DNA of 64,000 nucleotides from Pelagicoccus albus (GCF_014230145.1 NZ_JACHVC010000005.1:193501-257500), one strand, 5' to 3'; shown: positions 25,524-35,736, numbered from the stretch's first letter. Notes: a model not told the origin generated them from the letters alone. Numbers and translations are program-made.

Positions 25524-26903
25524 CTAGTCGATCAGGCGGCGGTCCTTCCATTTGCCACTGCGGAAGCGACTGAAGAATATGATGCTGAGGGCCACCAAGT
25601 TGATAGTTAAGACTCCCCACGCCCAGATCAGCGGAAGTTGGAAAATCTCTACCACCAGCACGGTGGGGATTATCACCAGAACCACGGAAGTGATCGCCAA
25701 AACCCGCATCACAAAGGTCGTATCGCCCGCTCCCTTCAACGTGCCGCTGGAGAGGATAACTACGCCCTCGAAGAGCGTGAAAACGGCCACGAACTTTAAG
25801 AGGTCCTTGATCAGATCGATCAATTCAGCCGGCGGGGGGACTTCTCTGGCCAGAAAGAATGGGGCGATGAAAAGGTAAGGGATTGTCAGGTAAGTAATGG
25901 ATACGGCTGCGTTGTAGAAGACCGCCATATGCATAGCCGAGTAGGTCGACTTCTCCGCAAGGTCGCTCCTTCCGCCACCTTGATATTGGCCTACGACGAT
26001 TGTGGTCGCGATGCCGAGTCCGACCAGCGGCAGCACTCCTAGCAAATGGATTTGCTGGGCGATGTTGTTGGCAGCCGCGTCCACCACGCCGAGTCGACCT
26101 ACCAGCAACGTGAAAATGGTGAAGCCGATCACATCCAAGAAGAAATGCATTCCGGATGGGAAACCGAAGCGGAGCATGCGGAGGAAGAGCTCCTTGTTCA
26201 GTTTGCAGGACGAACGAGTGGCGTAAGCCTTTTCGTTTTGCGGACTCAGAAAAAGTAGAAAGTAGATCACGACTACGATCGTGGAACTTGCCAAAGTGGC
26301 ATAACCGGCCCCTTCGATGCCCATTTCTGGAAATCCCCAGTTTCCGAATATCAGGGCGTAGTCGAAGGCTGTATTCAAAATCGTGAGCAGAACATTTATC
26401 CAAACGATGGTCCAAGCCCGTCCACGTCCTGAATAGAAGCAGGATAGGACCGCATTGCACAAAAAGAGGACGGCTCCGAAGTTCAGAATCTTCAGGTAGC
26501 TCGCTTCCATCTTTTGCACCGCGGGCGCGTGATCGATCACCGCGAAAATCTCCTCGGTGAAGGGAGAAATCAGCGGTAGGGCTACCGCCCCGATCAGGCT
26601 AATGTAGAGCCCCTGCCAAACCGCGGTTCCCACTTTGTCGTGTTGCTTCGCTCCCGTGTACTGGGCCACGAATGTGGAAGTGTACATGGCGGTGCCGAAA
26701 AAGGGGCAGAGCAAAGTCCAGTTTAGGATCCCTGCTGGCAGGGCCGCTCCGATCGCTTCATTGGAATACCAGCTCAGCAACATGCGGTCGACGAACAACA
26801 AGATAGAAGTCGAGCCGGTGCTTAGGATGAGCGGGAATGCGATTTGAAGCAGTTGGCGATAGCCGGCTTCCTCGTTCCAGCGGTTATTGATCGAAGAGAG
26901 CAT
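25524..26903 (-). CDS. MATE-family efflux transporter
   Basis: 459 residues with about 12 membrane helices in two six-helix halves. The N-terminal half opens LLQIAFPLILSTGSTSILLFVDRMLL, split as LLQIAFPLILSTG and LLFVDRMLL, and contains FVAQYTGAKQHDKV. The second half opens LRFGFPSGMHFFLDVIGF and contains GIATTIVVGQYQGGGR. These are the two pseudo-repeats of multidrug and toxic compound extrusion proteins, which export cationic or other drugs using Na+ or H+. It ends near the fadL terminator, converging with fadL. Confidence 0.92.
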   Translation of the reverse strand: MLSSINNRWNEEAGYRQLLQIAFPLILSTGSTSILLFVDRMLLSWYSNEAIGAALPAGILNWTLLCPFFGTAMYTSTFVAQYTGAKQHDKVGTAVWQGLYISLIGAVALPLISPFTEEIFAVIDHAPAVQKMEASYLKILNFGAVLFLCNAVLSCFYSGRGRAWTIVWINVLLTILNTAFDYALIFGNWGFPEMGIEGAGYATLASSTIVVVIYFLLFLSPQNEKAYATRSSCKLNKELFLRMLRFGFPSGMHFFLDVIGFTIFTLLVGRLGVVDAAANNIAQQIHLLGVLPLVGLGIATTIVVGQYQGGGRSDLAEKSTYSAMHMAVFYNAAVSITYLTIPYLFIAPFFLAREVPPPAELIDLIKDLLKFVAVFTLFEGVVILSSGTLKGAGDTTFVMRVLAITSVVLVIIPTVLVVEIFQLPLIWAWGVLTINLVALSIIFFSRFRSGKWKDRRLID

Positions 26904-27093
26904 GGTTGGATTGGGACCTAAGGAACCGCAGCGTATTTGGAAGACAATTAGCTTTTTCAGCTTTTCCCGAGGCTCTCTTGCAAATGCGAGGATTCCTTAT
27001 TGTCGGCAACCCAAAGCTTCGCCACAGTTCGCCTTCCTCTAGGTCCTTTCCCATCTTTGGACCTATTTGCTAACCCAACCCAATCTCTCCAAA

Positions 27094-28377
27094 ATGAATC
27101 TAGAGACGAAATGCCTTCATGCCGGACAGCAGCCGGATCCGACTACCAATTCGAGAGGAGTGCCGGTCTACCGCACCACTTCCTACGTTTTCAACAACAC
27201 TGAGCACGCGGCCAACCTCTTTGCCTTAAAGGAACTGGGTAACATCTACACTCGCTTGATGAACCCCACTCACGACGTGCTCGAGCAGCGAATCGCGGCT
27301 CTTGAGGGTGGAGCTGCCGCTCTAGCCGTCGCGTCCGGCACAAGCGCTATTTTCTACACCATCATCAACATCGCCAAAGCGGGTGACAATATCGTGTCTG
27401 CCAACAACCTCTACGGCGGCACTTACACCCAGTTTGACAGCATCCTTCCAGATCTAGGTATCACGGTGAAGTTCGTGGATGCCAGCGATCCGCAAGCAGT
27501 GGCAGATGCCATCGACGACAAGACTCGTGGCGTATTTTGCGAGAGTATCGGAAACCCGGGCCTCGATGTGACTGACTTGGCTGCCTTGTCGGAAGTCGCG
27601 CACGCTCGTGGCCTGCCGCTTATCGTCGATGCGACCTTTTCGACTCCTTACCTATGCCGTCCAATCGAGCACGGAGCCGACATCGTGGTGCATTCCTTGA
27701 CCAAGTGGCTAGGTGGCCATGGCGCCGGCATCGGAGGCATCGTGGTAGACTCAGGCAAGTTTAATTGGGCCAATGGAAACTTCCCGCTCTACGACGAGCC
27801 GGACAGCGCCTACCATGGACTGCGTTGGGCCCACGATTTGCCAGAGCCTCTCGCTTCATTAGCGTTTATCTTGCGCATGCGCACCGGGCCCTTGCGCAAC
27901 TTGGGAGCCTGCATTTCTCCCGATAACGCTTGGATGATTCTGCAAGGCGTGGAAACGCTGCACCTTCGTATGGAGCGTCACTGTGAAAATGCCCTCGCGG
28001 TAGCGAAGCATCTGCAAGCTTCCGATGCGGTCGAGTGGGTCAAGTATCCAGGACTTGAGGACAACGAGAACTACTCCAAAGCCCAAAAGTACATGAATGG
28101 AAAGGGCGGTTCCATGGTGGTGTTCGGCATCAAAGGAGGAGCAGAAGCTGGATCGAAGTTCATCGATTCTCTGCAGCTCTTCAGCCACTTGGCGAACGTC
28201 GGCGATGCCAAAAGTCTGGCGATCCATCCCGCTACAACCACGCACAGCCAGCTCACGGAGGAGCAGCAGGCATCCGGTGGCATCACTCCGGAGCTGATTC
28301 GCCTCTCCATTGGGATCGAAAGCGTCGAGGACATTATCGCAGATCTTGATCAAGCGATCGCTTCTGCGACGGCCTAA
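27094..28377 (+). CDS. metY: O-acetylhomoserine sulfhydrylase
   Basis: 427 residues from the ATG at 27094 ([15 protein letters not shown]), the usual family start; the frame is open nine codons upstream. It is a Cys/Met-metabolism PLP enzyme with [33 protein letters not shown] and the PLP lysine in [11 protein letters not shown]. The length and GGTYTQF and [14 protein letters not shown] motifs fit O-acetyl-L-homoserine sulfhydrylase, which makes homocysteine from O-acetylhomoserine and sulfide. Cystathionine gamma-synthase is less likely. No SAM riboswitch was seen upstream. A terminator follows. Confidence 0.92.
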   Translation: MNLETKCLHAGQQPDPTTNSRGVPVYRTTSYVFNNTEHAANLFALKELGNIYTRLMNPTHDVLEQRIAALEGGAAALAVASGTSAIFYTIINIAKAGDNIVSANNLYGGTYTQFDSILPDLGITVKFVDASDPQAVADAIDDKTRGVFCESIGNPGLDVTDLAALSEVAHARGLPLIVDATFSTPYLCRPIEHGADIVVHSLTKWLGGHGAGIGGIVVDSGKFNWANGNFPLYDEPDSAYHGLRWAHDLPEPLASLAFILRMRTGPLRNLGACISPDNAWMILQGVETLHLRMERHCENALAVAKHLQASDAVEWVKYPGLEDNENYSKAQKYMNGKGGSMVVFGIKGGAEAGSKFIDSLQLFSHLANVGDAKSLAIHPATTTHSQLTEEQQASGGITPELIRLSIGIESVEDIIADLDQAIASATA

Positions 28378-28399
28378 TGCGGTTATAGTTTTGTAATTT

Positions 28400-28433
28400 G
28401 GGACGCGTCGAAATTTGGCGCGTCCCTTTTTTT
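28400..28433 (+). terminator. Terminator after metY
   Basis: GGGACGCG (28400-28407) pairs with CGCGTCCC (28419-28426), followed by seven T. Confidence 0.88.
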
Positions 28434-28475
28434 GTTATCGCGCGGTGAGCTTCGGACTTGCAACGTGATCGAGCA

Positions 28476-29351
28476 ATGGAGCCTTACCACTCGATACCGA
28501 TCGCCACCGGCCTGATATACACCGTTGCCACTTTGTGTATCAAGCGGGCCACTACTAATGGCGTCGGCCCTTGGCGGACTACGTTCGTCTCAAATTTTGT
28601 CATCTTTCTGGTCGCCTTTCCTTTTTGGTTTTTTGGTGAGCCGATCGAGGATTTCAAAACCTTGTTCATGCCTTTGGTGATTGGGACTGGGTTCTTTTTC
28701 GGGCAAGTTTTGACCTGCTTGGGCATTCACAAGGGTGACGTAAGCTTGCTTACCCCGTTGCTTGGCATGAAGACGATCATGGTCGCCTTCATGGTTTCCA
28801 TCGGGCTTGGCGAAGACCTGCGAGCAGAAGTTTGGATAGGGGCGGTATTGAGCGCAGTGGCCGTTTTGCTCATGAGTGGCAGCTCGAAGGTGGAACGAAA
28901 GCGAGCTCTGATGACAATCGCTTTCGGATTGGGTACTTCGTTCAGTTTCGCCGCTTGCGACACTGCTATGCAGGCTTACGGATCTACCTTAGGATTTCAC
29001 AAAATAACCGCAGGCACCTTCACAGTGGTGATGGCGTACTCGTTTTTGCTGATACCGTTTTTTAGTGGCTCAGTGCGGGGAATTAGTGGAAGAACTTGGA
29101 CTTGGTTGCTGGCCGGAACCAGTTTGCTGGCTCTCCAAGCCGCCATGATGTCTTACGTTTTCAGCGTTTTCGGAAAAGCCGCGGTGGTGAACGTAATCTA
29201 CAGCGCCCGAGGAATCTGGAGTGTGATTTTGGTTTGGGCGATTGGGCACTGGTTTTCAAACGATGAACGCAATCTCGGAAGAGCTGTTCTGGGACGCAGG
29301 CTAATCGGGGCTACACTACTCGCGACCGCTATTGTGGTGGTAATGAGGTAG
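28476..29351 (+). CDS. EamA/DMT-superfamily transporter
   Basis: 291 residues from the ATG at 28476 (MEPYHSIPIATG). It has about ten membrane helices in two EamA-type halves, for example FVSNFVIFLVAFPFWFFGEP, GVKTI-like LLGMKTIMVAFMVSIGLGE and VNVIYSARGIWSVILVWAIG. The function is metabolite export or uptake; nothing in the sequence or neighbours points to a substrate. It converges with the MFS gene across a two-way terminator. Confidence 0.8.
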   Translation: MEPYHSIPIATGLIYTVATLCIKRATTNGVGPWRTTFVSNFVIFLVAFPFWFFGEPIEDFKTLFMPLVIGTGFFFGQVLTCLGIHKGDVSLLTPLLGMKTIMVAFMVSIGLGEDLRAEVWIGAVLSAVAVLLMSGSSKVERKRALMTIAFGLGTSFSFAACDTAMQAYGSTLGFHKITAGTFTVVMAYSFLLIPFFSGSVRGISGRTWTWLLAGTSLLALQAAMMSYVFSVFGKAAVVNVIYSARGIWSVILVWAIGHWFSNDERNLGRAVLGRRLIGATLLATAIVVVMR

Positions 29352-29378
29352 GGGAGGCGCTGCGGCCAAAGACGCATG

Positions 29379-29415
29379 AAAAAAACGCTCCCCGCGTGAA
29401 GCGAAGAGCGTTTTT
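29379..29415. terminator. Two-way terminator between the DMT and MFS genes
   Basis: AAAAAACGCTC pairs with GAGCGTTTTT around an 11-base centre that itself contains a CGCG...AGCG pairing. A and T runs on the two sides make it usable for both convergent genes. Confidence 0.8.
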
Positions 29416-29451
29416 CGTGAAGAGCCTTTGTGGGGATGGCAAAATGGGAAG

Positions 29452-30657
29452 CTAGGCGGAACGTTGCACCTTGTTTCGTAATGCGAAAAGGATTCCGAAA
29501 GCGACGATGAGAACGATGGGGAAGAGAGTCATGTTGCCCAAGGTTGCCTGTCCGGCAGCGAGTTCTACTTCCTCTGCCGGGACCCCTGCGGCAATCGCCT
29601 TCTCGCGGGCGGAATCGATCCACGCTCCAATGACGGGGTTCCACATGCTTACTGCGAACATGCCGGCCCCTCCCATAAGCGACATTCCCAGGGCTCCAGT
29701 TTTAGGCTGATATTCGCCGATGAAACCAATCATGGTGGGCCAGAAGTAGCATACGCCCACGGCGAAAATAATAATAGCCAGGTAGACCATCCCGCCAGTT
29801 GCCACGCTTAGGAGATAGAGTCCGATAGCGGATGCGATCGCGGAGAGTAGGAGAACGCCGATTGGGTTGAGAGTATGGATGACGGGACCTGCGAATTGGC
29901 GGCCAATAGCCATCAATCCCGTGCTCAAAGCCAGAAGCACCATCGGGTGGGCACCGGTTTCGCCAAGGATTCTTTCGACCCACTGTTGAGTTCCGAGTTC
30001 GGTAGTGGCGGTCAATGTCATGCACAGGATCATGAACAAGTATAGCGGCGAGAAGAGGCTACGGATATTTGTCCCTGTTGAAGTCTCGATGTTTTCGGAT
30101 TTGGGGAATGATTGAGTGAAGACAAAGAAACCATAAATCGCGGTCGGTAGTAGCATGGTGGCTATTTGAAGCTGCCAGCCAAGGGAAGCGTCGGTCATGA
30201 ATTTGGAGACAAGCGCTCCGATCACGATGCCCCCGGGAAACCAGACATGGAAGCGGTTGAGCATCGTTGTCTTGTTTTTCGGATACATGTCCGCGATGAG
30301 CGGATTGCAGGCTGCCTCCACAGAACCGTTGGCGAAGCCGATCAGGAAAGTCGAGATCAGCAAGCTCCAGAATCCCCCTGCAAATATGGTCAAAAGCAAG
30401 CCCGCCAAGTGGCCGACGAAAGCGATGATGAGAAGGTTTTTAGCCCCCAGATAATTGTAGGCTAGGCCAAGCACCATCATTGCTACTGGAAAGCCGAGGA
30501 AGGCCATTGAGTTTACCCAGCCAAGTTGAGTGTCGCTCAATCCGAAATTTGTTGCGAGTTGGGATAGGATACCTGCTCGGATGGCGAATGTCATCGCCGT
30601 GACGATCAGGGCTAGGCAGCTCGCGGTGAAAAGTTTGGAAGCGTGTACGTTGCTCAT
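29452..30657 (-). CDS. MFS transporter, fucose-permease-like sugar type
   Basis: 401 residues from the ATG at 30655-30657 (MSNVHASKLF); the frame is open 19 codons upstream. Twelve membrane helices, with ATNFGLSDTQLGWVNSMAF, GFANGSVEAACNPLIADMYP, RFHVWFPGGIVIGAL and FFWPTMIGFIGE-like VCYFWPTMIGF. The ANG..EA.CNPL pattern after helix 4 resembles the FucP / sugar:proton symporter group of the major facilitator superfamily. The actual substrate is unknown and no catabolic genes sit beside it. Confidence 0.82.
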   Translation of the reverse strand: MSNVHASKLFTASCLALIVTAMTFAIRAGILSQLATNFGLSDTQLGWVNSMAFLGFPVAMMVLGLAYNYLGAKNLLIIAFVGHLAGLLLTIFAGGFWSLLISTFLIGFANGSVEAACNPLIADMYPKNKTTMLNRFHVWFPGGIVIGALVSKFMTDASLGWQLQIATMLLPTAIYGFFVFTQSFPKSENIETSTGTNIRSLFSPLYLFMILCMTLTATTELGTQQWVERILGETGAHPMVLLALSTGLMAIGRQFAGPVIHTLNPIGVLLLSAIASAIGLYLLSVATGGMVYLAIIIFAVGVCYFWPTMIGFIGEYQPKTGALGMSLMGGAGMFAVSMWNPVIGAWIDSAREKAIAAGVPAEEVELAAGQATLGNMTLFPIVLIVAFGILFALRNKVQRSA

Positions 30658-31066
<409 letters not shown>

Positions 31067-31083
<17 letters not shown>

Positions 31084-31490
31084 TCCTAAGAGAAAAGCCG
31101 AGCTCTCGTAGTCTCGGCTTTTTTTGTGCCTATGCAGAGACGGCGAGGACTTGAAGCGGCGAAGCCGGTTTGGTGAGCGAAGCGAACAGGAAACGCCGCA
31201 GGCGTTTGGGCGAAGTCCCGAGACGAGCTGCAGGCTCGCGAGTCAATCCGGTTTATCACCCCATCCTAAGAGAAAAGCCGAGCTATCGCAGTCTCGGCTT
31301 TTTTTGTGCCAGTGCAGAGATGACGAGGACTTGAAGCGGCGAAGCCGGTTTGGTGAGCGTAGCGAACAGGAAACGCCGCAGGCGTTTGGGCGAAGCCCCG
31401 AGACGAGCTGCAGGCTCGCGAGTCAATCCGGTTTATCACCCCATCCTAAGAGAAAAGCCGAGCTATCGTGGTCTCGACTTTTTTTTGGCC
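31067..31490 (+). repeat. 180-bp tandem repeat of the tRNA-His 3' end, terminator and hairpin spacer
   Basis: The last 17 bases of tRNA-His (TCCGGTTTATCACCCCA), followed by ATCCTAAGAG, a terminator and a GC-rich spacer, occur at 31067, again at 31247 and again at 31427, an exact 180-bp period. Copies 1 and 2 differ at about eight positions; the third is cut off after its terminator. The spacer contains small hairpins: CGGC GAA GCCG (31157-31167), AAACGCC GCA GGCGTTT (31191-31207) and CGAGC TGCAG GCTCG (31224-31238), all enclosed by GGACTTGA/TCAATCC. Copies 2 and 3 lack the tRNA body. Confidence 0.92.
31095..31125 (+). terminator. Terminator after tRNA-His (first of three copies)
   Basis: AAGCCGAG pairs with CTCGGCTT, followed by TTTTT. 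The same element recurs at 31275-31305 and, slightly changed (CTCGACTT), at 31455-31486 within the tandem repeat. Confidence 0.9.
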
Positions 31491-31588
31491 TATGCTAAGT
31501 GTTAGACCACTTGTGTGGGGTTAATGCCTCAGCTAGATTTCGCTTTACGCTTGCTCTCCGTCTACGAGGCGGGAAATTTCTGCTGGAA

Positions 31589-32617
31589 ATGAAGTCGGTC
31601 AAAGAGCTTGCTCAGAGTTTGGGATTGTCCAGTTCGACGGTCTACGACGCTTTGCGTGGAAATCCTCGGGTGAAGGTTCAGACGCGTGATCGGATTTTAG
31701 AGGCGGCAAAAGCAGCCGGTTTCCAGTACAATCCTTTGGTCGGCTCGCTCATGTCTGAGGTGCGTCGCGCTCGAGCTTCAACCTTTCGAGGCGTAGTCGC
31801 GGTGGTCGATTTGGAAAGTCCCAAGGCGAGGCCGGACAAGACGGAGGATTTTCAATCCGCCTTGCGTAGAGGTGCCAAGAAAATGGGGGAGCAACTTGGT
31901 TTTAAGGTAGAGCTCTTCGTTTTAGGTCAAGAGGGGATCACCGTGGCCCGCCTGGATTCCATTCTCAAATCCCGAGGGATTCGGGGCTTGCTGATTCTTC
32001 CTGCCAAAAGCGCTCCGGATATCAGCGAGCTCAATTGGAGCGAATATGCGGGGGTCTACACGGACTGTATCATCGAGAAGCCGGCCTTGGATTCCGTTTG
32101 TCCGGACCATTTCAGAGCCATGACGCTGGCTTTGTCCAAGGCGAAGGAACTCGGTTACCGGCGTCCAGGCTTTGTTTTGCAGGCAGACTACGATCAGCGT
32201 TTACTTTATCGTTGGGAAGCAGCTTTCCGCTCCTTTGGCCTACACCACGAAGGATTCGATTGGATAGAGCCTTACACGGGAGAGAAGCTGTATGAGTCCG
32301 AGTTTAAGAGCTGGTTCGAGGCAAATAAACCCGATCTCATTTTATCTCACCGAATTCAGATTAAGGCTTGGATGGAGCGTTTGGGGGCTAAGATTCCGGA
32401 GACGCATGGTTTCTGCAAAATAAACATCACGACCAGCCCGGAACCGGTATCCGGTCTCTATCTCTGTCCGCTAGAGTTGGGGCAAAGGGCGATGCAGTTG
32501 CTAATCGGAAAGCTGCACCGCAATGACTACGGAATACCAAGTGTGCAACTGACTTCCATGGCCTCGCCGGTTTGGGTGGATGGACCGACCATGAGGCAAA
32601 TGCAGGCCTCGGGTTAA
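31589..32617 (+). CDS. LacI-family transcriptional regulator
   Basis: 342 residues from the ATG at 31589 (MKSVKELAQSLGLSSSTVYD), where the helix-turn-helix begins; the frame is open 30 codons upstream but that part has no family match. The DNA-binding domain occupies residues 1-50 (STVYDALRGNPRVKVQTRDRI in two parts, ending ILEAAKAAGFQYNP). The rest is a periplasmic-binding-protein-like ligand domain (FRGVVAVVDLESPKA, RGIRGLLILPAK, YDQRLLYRWEAAFR). It probably responds to a sugar. No sugar genes lie directly beside it; targets are unknown. Confidence 0.85.
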   Translation: MKSVKELAQSLGLSSSTVYDALRGNPRVKVQTRDRILEAAKAAGFQYNPLVGSLMSEVRRARASTFRGVVAVVDLESPKARPDKTEDFQSALRRGAKKMGEQLGFKVELFVLGQEGITVARLDSILKSRGIRGLLILPAKSAPDISELNWSEYAGVYTDCIIEKPALDSVCPDHFRAMTLALSKAKELGYRRPGFVLQADYDQRLLYRWEAAFRSFGLHHEGFDWIEPYTGEKLYESEFKSWFEANKPDLILSHRIQIKAWMERLGAKIPETHGFCKINITTSPEPVSGLYLCPLELGQRAMQLLIGKLHRNDYGIPSVQLTSMASPVWVDGPTMRQMQASG

Positions 32618-32716
32618 GCCAAAGCAGAGTCGCGCTTTTGTGGCGGAGGTTTGGGGGGGGCGAGTGGATCTCCGCTGCGCTTGACCTTGTCTCCCGCATT
32701 CTCCATGGCTTGGGCG

Positions 32717-33523
32717 ATGAATCGTATCGAGTCCGCATTTTCCAAAGCCAAGTCCGAAGGGCGTTCCGCGTTTGTGTCCTATGTTTGCGCTGGAGACCCT
32801 GATATCGAGACTTCGCTCGAAGTCTGCCGTACGCTGATCAAAAGTGGCGTGGACGTGATGGAGCTCGGCGTTCCCTTCTCTGATCCGTTGGCAGATGGCT
32901 TGACTAATCAGCTGGCGGCACAGAGGGCCTTGGAGTCAGGTACCACTCAGGCTGACGTTTTTGATCTGGTCAGGAAGATTCGCGCCGAAAATGACACGGT
33001 ACCAATTGTATTCTATACCTATTATAATCTGATGTTCAGCAATGGCTTGGATCAGTACATTGCCGCCGCTCGAGCTGCGGGTGTTGACGGCTTGCTGGTT
33101 CTCGATCTGCCACCAGAAGAGGCGGAAGACCACCTAGCCTCCTGCGAAAAGTATGGTATGGGCACCGTATTTCTGATCGCTCCCACGACCCCGTCCGATC
33201 GAGTCGGCTACATCGCCAAGCACGCTACCGGGTTTGTCTACTATGTATCCCGCACGGGTGTTACGGGTGTTCGGGATGATCTCGCCGACGATTTGAATGA
33301 AATGGTTGGAATGATCCGCGAGGCTACAGACAAACCCCTCGTCGTGGGATTCGGAGTTTCCAAACGCGAGCAAGTCAGAGCGATTTGCGAATTGGCGGAT
33401 GGGGTCGTGGTTGGTAGCGCGATCGTGAATACGATTAAGGAAAACCTAGGGGATACGGCCGCGATTACCTCTAACATGGGAACCTTGGTCTCCGATTTGG
33501 TCGCGGGAACTCAGGTAAGATAG
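32717..33523 (+). CDS. trpA: Tryptophan synthase alpha subunit
   Basis: 268 residues from the ATG at 32717 (MNRIESAFSKAK), the normal family start. The catalytic acids fall exactly at Glu49 (VMELGVPFSDP) and Asp60 (LADG), as in E. coli TrpA. The TIM-barrel motifs FYTYYNLMFSNG, LLVLDLPPEEA, FLIAPTTPSDR, YYVSRTGVTG and VVGFGVSKREQ are present. It cleaves indole-3-glycerol phosphate and passes indole to TrpB. No other trp gene is in the window. Confidence 0.95.
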   Translation: MNRIESAFSKAKSEGRSAFVSYVCAGDPDIETSLEVCRTLIKSGVDVMELGVPFSDPLADGLTNQLAAQRALESGTTQADVFDLVRKIRAENDTVPIVFYTYYNLMFSNGLDQYIAAARAAGVDGLLVLDLPPEEAEDHLASCEKYGMGTVFLIAPTTPSDRVGYIAKHATGFVYYVSRTGVTGVRDDLADDLNEMVGMIREATDKPLVVGFGVSKREQVRAICELADGVVVGSAIVNTIKENLGDTAAITSNMGTLVSDLVAGTQVR

Positions 33524-33588
33524 TCCTGCTCGAAGCATCTTAGCTTGGTCACTTGAGTTTTCGCCGAAGGCGACTAGTCTCCCTACGA

Positions 33589-34014
33589 ATGATTGTTGAG
33601 ATCCTATCGATTTGCGATGCCGCCACTGACTATAGTGGGCGACTGAATTTGCTCGGAGCCTTCGAAGGGATTGCCTCTGCGTCGGCTCCCATTACGCGGG
33701 AGAGCTGTTCAATCGCTATTCGGATGCGCTTTGGCGTTTTGGAAGAAGGCAAGCATCTCGTCGCAGTCAAATTCGTGGACAAAGATGACAACACTATTGG
33801 CCCGGTTATGAATGCGGGGATCAGTGTGAAAATGCAGAAGGGCAGGGAGAGCGGAGCTCACAATCTCGTGGTGAACTTGAATCGCATCAGCTTTCCGAGA
33901 TTCGGAACTTACCGAATTCAGCTTTTAGTAGATGGGGAATGGAAAAGCGAAATCCCACTCCTCGTCGCACAAGCGCGAGCTCGCTCCAGGATCACGGGAG
34001 CGATGGAAAATTAA
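33589..34014 (+). CDS. DUF6941-family protein
   Basis: 141 residues from the ATG at 33589 (MIVEILSICDAATD). The sequence SICDAATDYSGRLNLLGAF, the SCSIAIRMRF strand, VKFVDKDDNTIGP and TYRIQLLVDGEW fit a family of short beta-rich proteins of unknown function (DUF6941) widespread in Verrucomicrobiota and Planctomycetota. No signal peptide is visible. It is transcribed toward the convergent kinase gene. Confidence 0.75.
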   Translation: MIVEILSICDAATDYSGRLNLLGAFEGIASASAPITRESCSIAIRMRFGVLEEGKHLVAVKFVDKDDNTIGPVMNAGISVKMQKGRESGAHNLVVNLNRISFPRFGTYRIQLLVDGEWKSEIPLLVAQARARSRITGAMEN

Positions 34015-34055
34015 TTTAGCAGCGGCCAGCAGCTCGAAGTTCGAGGCTATCTCAT

Positions 34056-35138
34056 CTAGTGTTCTGGGAACGGGATTCTGAAAAATACGGTTGTACCGAC
34101 GTTTGGTTCGGACTGGATCCAAATATTTCCTCCCTGTCTCTCAATTGCCTCTTTGCAAATGGCCAATCCTAGGCCCGTCCCTTTGCTCGACTTCTTGACA
34201 TCCTGGAGTCGGTAAAGCGGTTCAAATACCTGTTTCGCATGCTTCATCTCTAGCCCGATTCCATTGTCAGTAATCGACACAACCTGCCAATGATCACGGT
34301 ATTCATAGCTGACTTTGATGGATGGGCTCCTTGAATTGTTGTACTTGATTCCGTTTTGTATTAAGTTTGTGAGTACGTGATTCGTGAGGGATGTGCTACA
34401 ATGGATTGTGAGGTCGGTCTCTTCGACGACTACATCCGCGTCGGCTTCTTCGATGGTGTCTCTCATGCCTTCCACCGCGGAGTGGGCAAACTCGGAAAAC
34501 TTGACCTCGGTGATCTCGATTTCGGATTGGGCAGCGAGCGTATAAGTTAAAAGGTCGTCTACTAGGTTAAGCGACTTCTTGGAACTCCTGATGATGTCAT
34601 TCGCCACCTCTTTTTCCGTCTCTCCGACGTGTTCTGAAAAGGAATCGAGTAGGATATTGGCGAAAGATTGGATACTTCTCAAGGGGGCGGCAATATCGTG
34701 GGCAACGTATCCAGCAAACTTTGACAGTCGTGCTTCGTGCTCCTTTTGGCGGATTGAGTAGAGAAGAATTCGCTCTATCAAGGATGGCTCTAGTTCATTC
34801 TTATCCATGAAGAGAGTGGCTCCCTTCTCCAGACCGCCAACGCTTGAGCTGATTCCACCTGTACTCGTCATCATGATGATGGGTAAGGAGCGAACTCCGT
34901 AGTTAAAGAGGTCGAGTGCTTCAGGCGCGGTCAGGTCCTCCAGATGGAAGTCTATGAGGATCGCATCCAGATCATGTAGCTCGTGCAGATCGTTTACCTC
35001 CAGCGGATTTGATATCCACCAGTGGTTTACTTTCACGTTTGGCAGTCGGTCCAAGACTTGGCCGATCCATTGGTATTCTTCCTTTTGATCGTCGACGACG
35101 ACTATATTCAATGTCCTAGGGCGTTTTGTTCGCTCCAT
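34056..35138 (-). CDS. REC-histidine kinase hybrid
   Basis: 360 residues. An N-terminal receiver domain has the acidic pair in NIVVVDDQKEE, phospho-acceptor Asp in AILIDFHLEDL, Thr in MMTSTGG and Lys in FMDKNEL (about residues 10-125). The kinase core follows: H box FAGYVAHDIAAPLRS, N box HVLTNLIQNGIKYN, G1 ITDNGIGLE and G2 KGTGLGLAICK. No membrane segment, so it is a cytoplasmic phosphorelay protein with the receiver ahead of the kinase. It is downstream of the bacteriophytochrome and its response regulator on the same strand, which suggests part of a light-signalling pathway. Confidence 0.88.
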   Translation of the reverse strand: MERTKRPRTLNIVVVDDQKEEYQWIGQVLDRLPNVKVNHWWISNPLEVNDLHELHDLDAILIDFHLEDLTAPEALDLFNYGVRSLPIIMMTSTGGISSSVGGLEKGATLFMDKNELEPSLIERILLYSIRQKEHEARLSKFAGYVAHDIAAPLRSIQSFANILLDSFSEHVGETEKEVANDIIRSSKKSLNLVDDLLTYTLAAQSEIEITEVKFSEFAHSAVEGMRDTIEEADADVVVEETDLTIHCSTSLTNHVLTNLIQNGIKYNNSRSPSIKVSYEYRDHWQVVSITDNGIGLEMKHAKQVFEPLYRLQDVKKSSKGTGLGLAICKEAIERQGGNIWIQSEPNVGTTVFFRIPFPEH

Positions 35139-35290
35139 TTCGCGTATTAGGGGGAACCCTTTCCTTAAATTTTTCCTGTTGGCTGATCTGTTTTAATTTC
35201 CCGTACTTTCGTTCTGAGAATGTGGTATTTCATTTTCGGCTGCCTTGGCCTAGAGAGTCATTTATCTGGATCTCACAGGTTTTTTGTCCG

Positions 35291-35722
35291 TTAAGACTCA
35301 CCTCGAAAGGCAGGGGGGAGGTTGTTCTGTCTCATCCAGTAGTCTTCAAACGATTTAACTAGTTCCACTAGTGCGGAGAAGGAAAACGGTTTAACGAGGT
35401 AGCTGTTTGCACCCTTTCTGTAGGCCGTCTCGATATCGACAACGTAGTCTGAACTCGAGAAAACCACCAAAGGAATGAGTTTTGCTTCTGGATTCGAGCG
35501 AACGTTTTCCAAAAACTCGAATCCGCTGACGCCTCCCTCTATGCGTAGGTCGACAAGACAGGCCTTGGGCAGAGTCCTGTCGGCAATCGCTTGCGTAAGA
35601 AGTGAATTCGCTTCCTCGACGTTTCGAGCGAAGACGATTTCCATCCCGTTGCTTACCTCCTTAATGGCTGCCTGGATCAGGAAAATGTCATCCTCGTTGT
35701 CTTCTAAAATTAGCAAATCCAT
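35291..35722 (-). CDS. Single-domain response regulator, phytochrome-associated (Rcp1-like)
   Basis: 143 residues from the ATG at 35720-35722 (MDLLILEDNEDD). It is a receiver domain only: acidic pocket LILEDNEDDIF, phospho-acceptor Asp in ACLVDLRIEGG, Ser in VVFSSSDY and Lys in YLVKPFSF. It starts 14 bp after the bacteriophytochrome stop codon, the arrangement of the cyanobacterial Cph1/Rcp1 pair, so it is most likely the direct phosphate acceptor of that kinase. The open frame upstream of this ATG is a shadow of the phytochrome gene. Confidence 0.9.
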   Translation of the reverse strand: MDLLILEDNEDDIFLIQAAIKEVSNGMEIVFARNVEEANSLLTQAIADRTLPKACLVDLRIEGGVSGFEFLENVRSNPEAKLIPLVVFSSSDYVVDIETAYRKGANSYLVKPFSFSALVELVKSFEDYWMRQNNLPPAFRGES

Positions 35723-35736
35723 AGGTATATACGTAG

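Noticed and set aside
26904-27093. SAM riboswitch before metY
   Set aside because: The expected conserved core and kink-turn sequence were not found in the 190 bp, and no leader terminator is present.
31124-31498. A 124-codon open frame with two near-identical 60-residue halves
   Set aside because: It is produced by the 180-bp repeat (a multiple of three) of the tRNA tail and terminators. It runs through three terminators and has no recognisable protein character.
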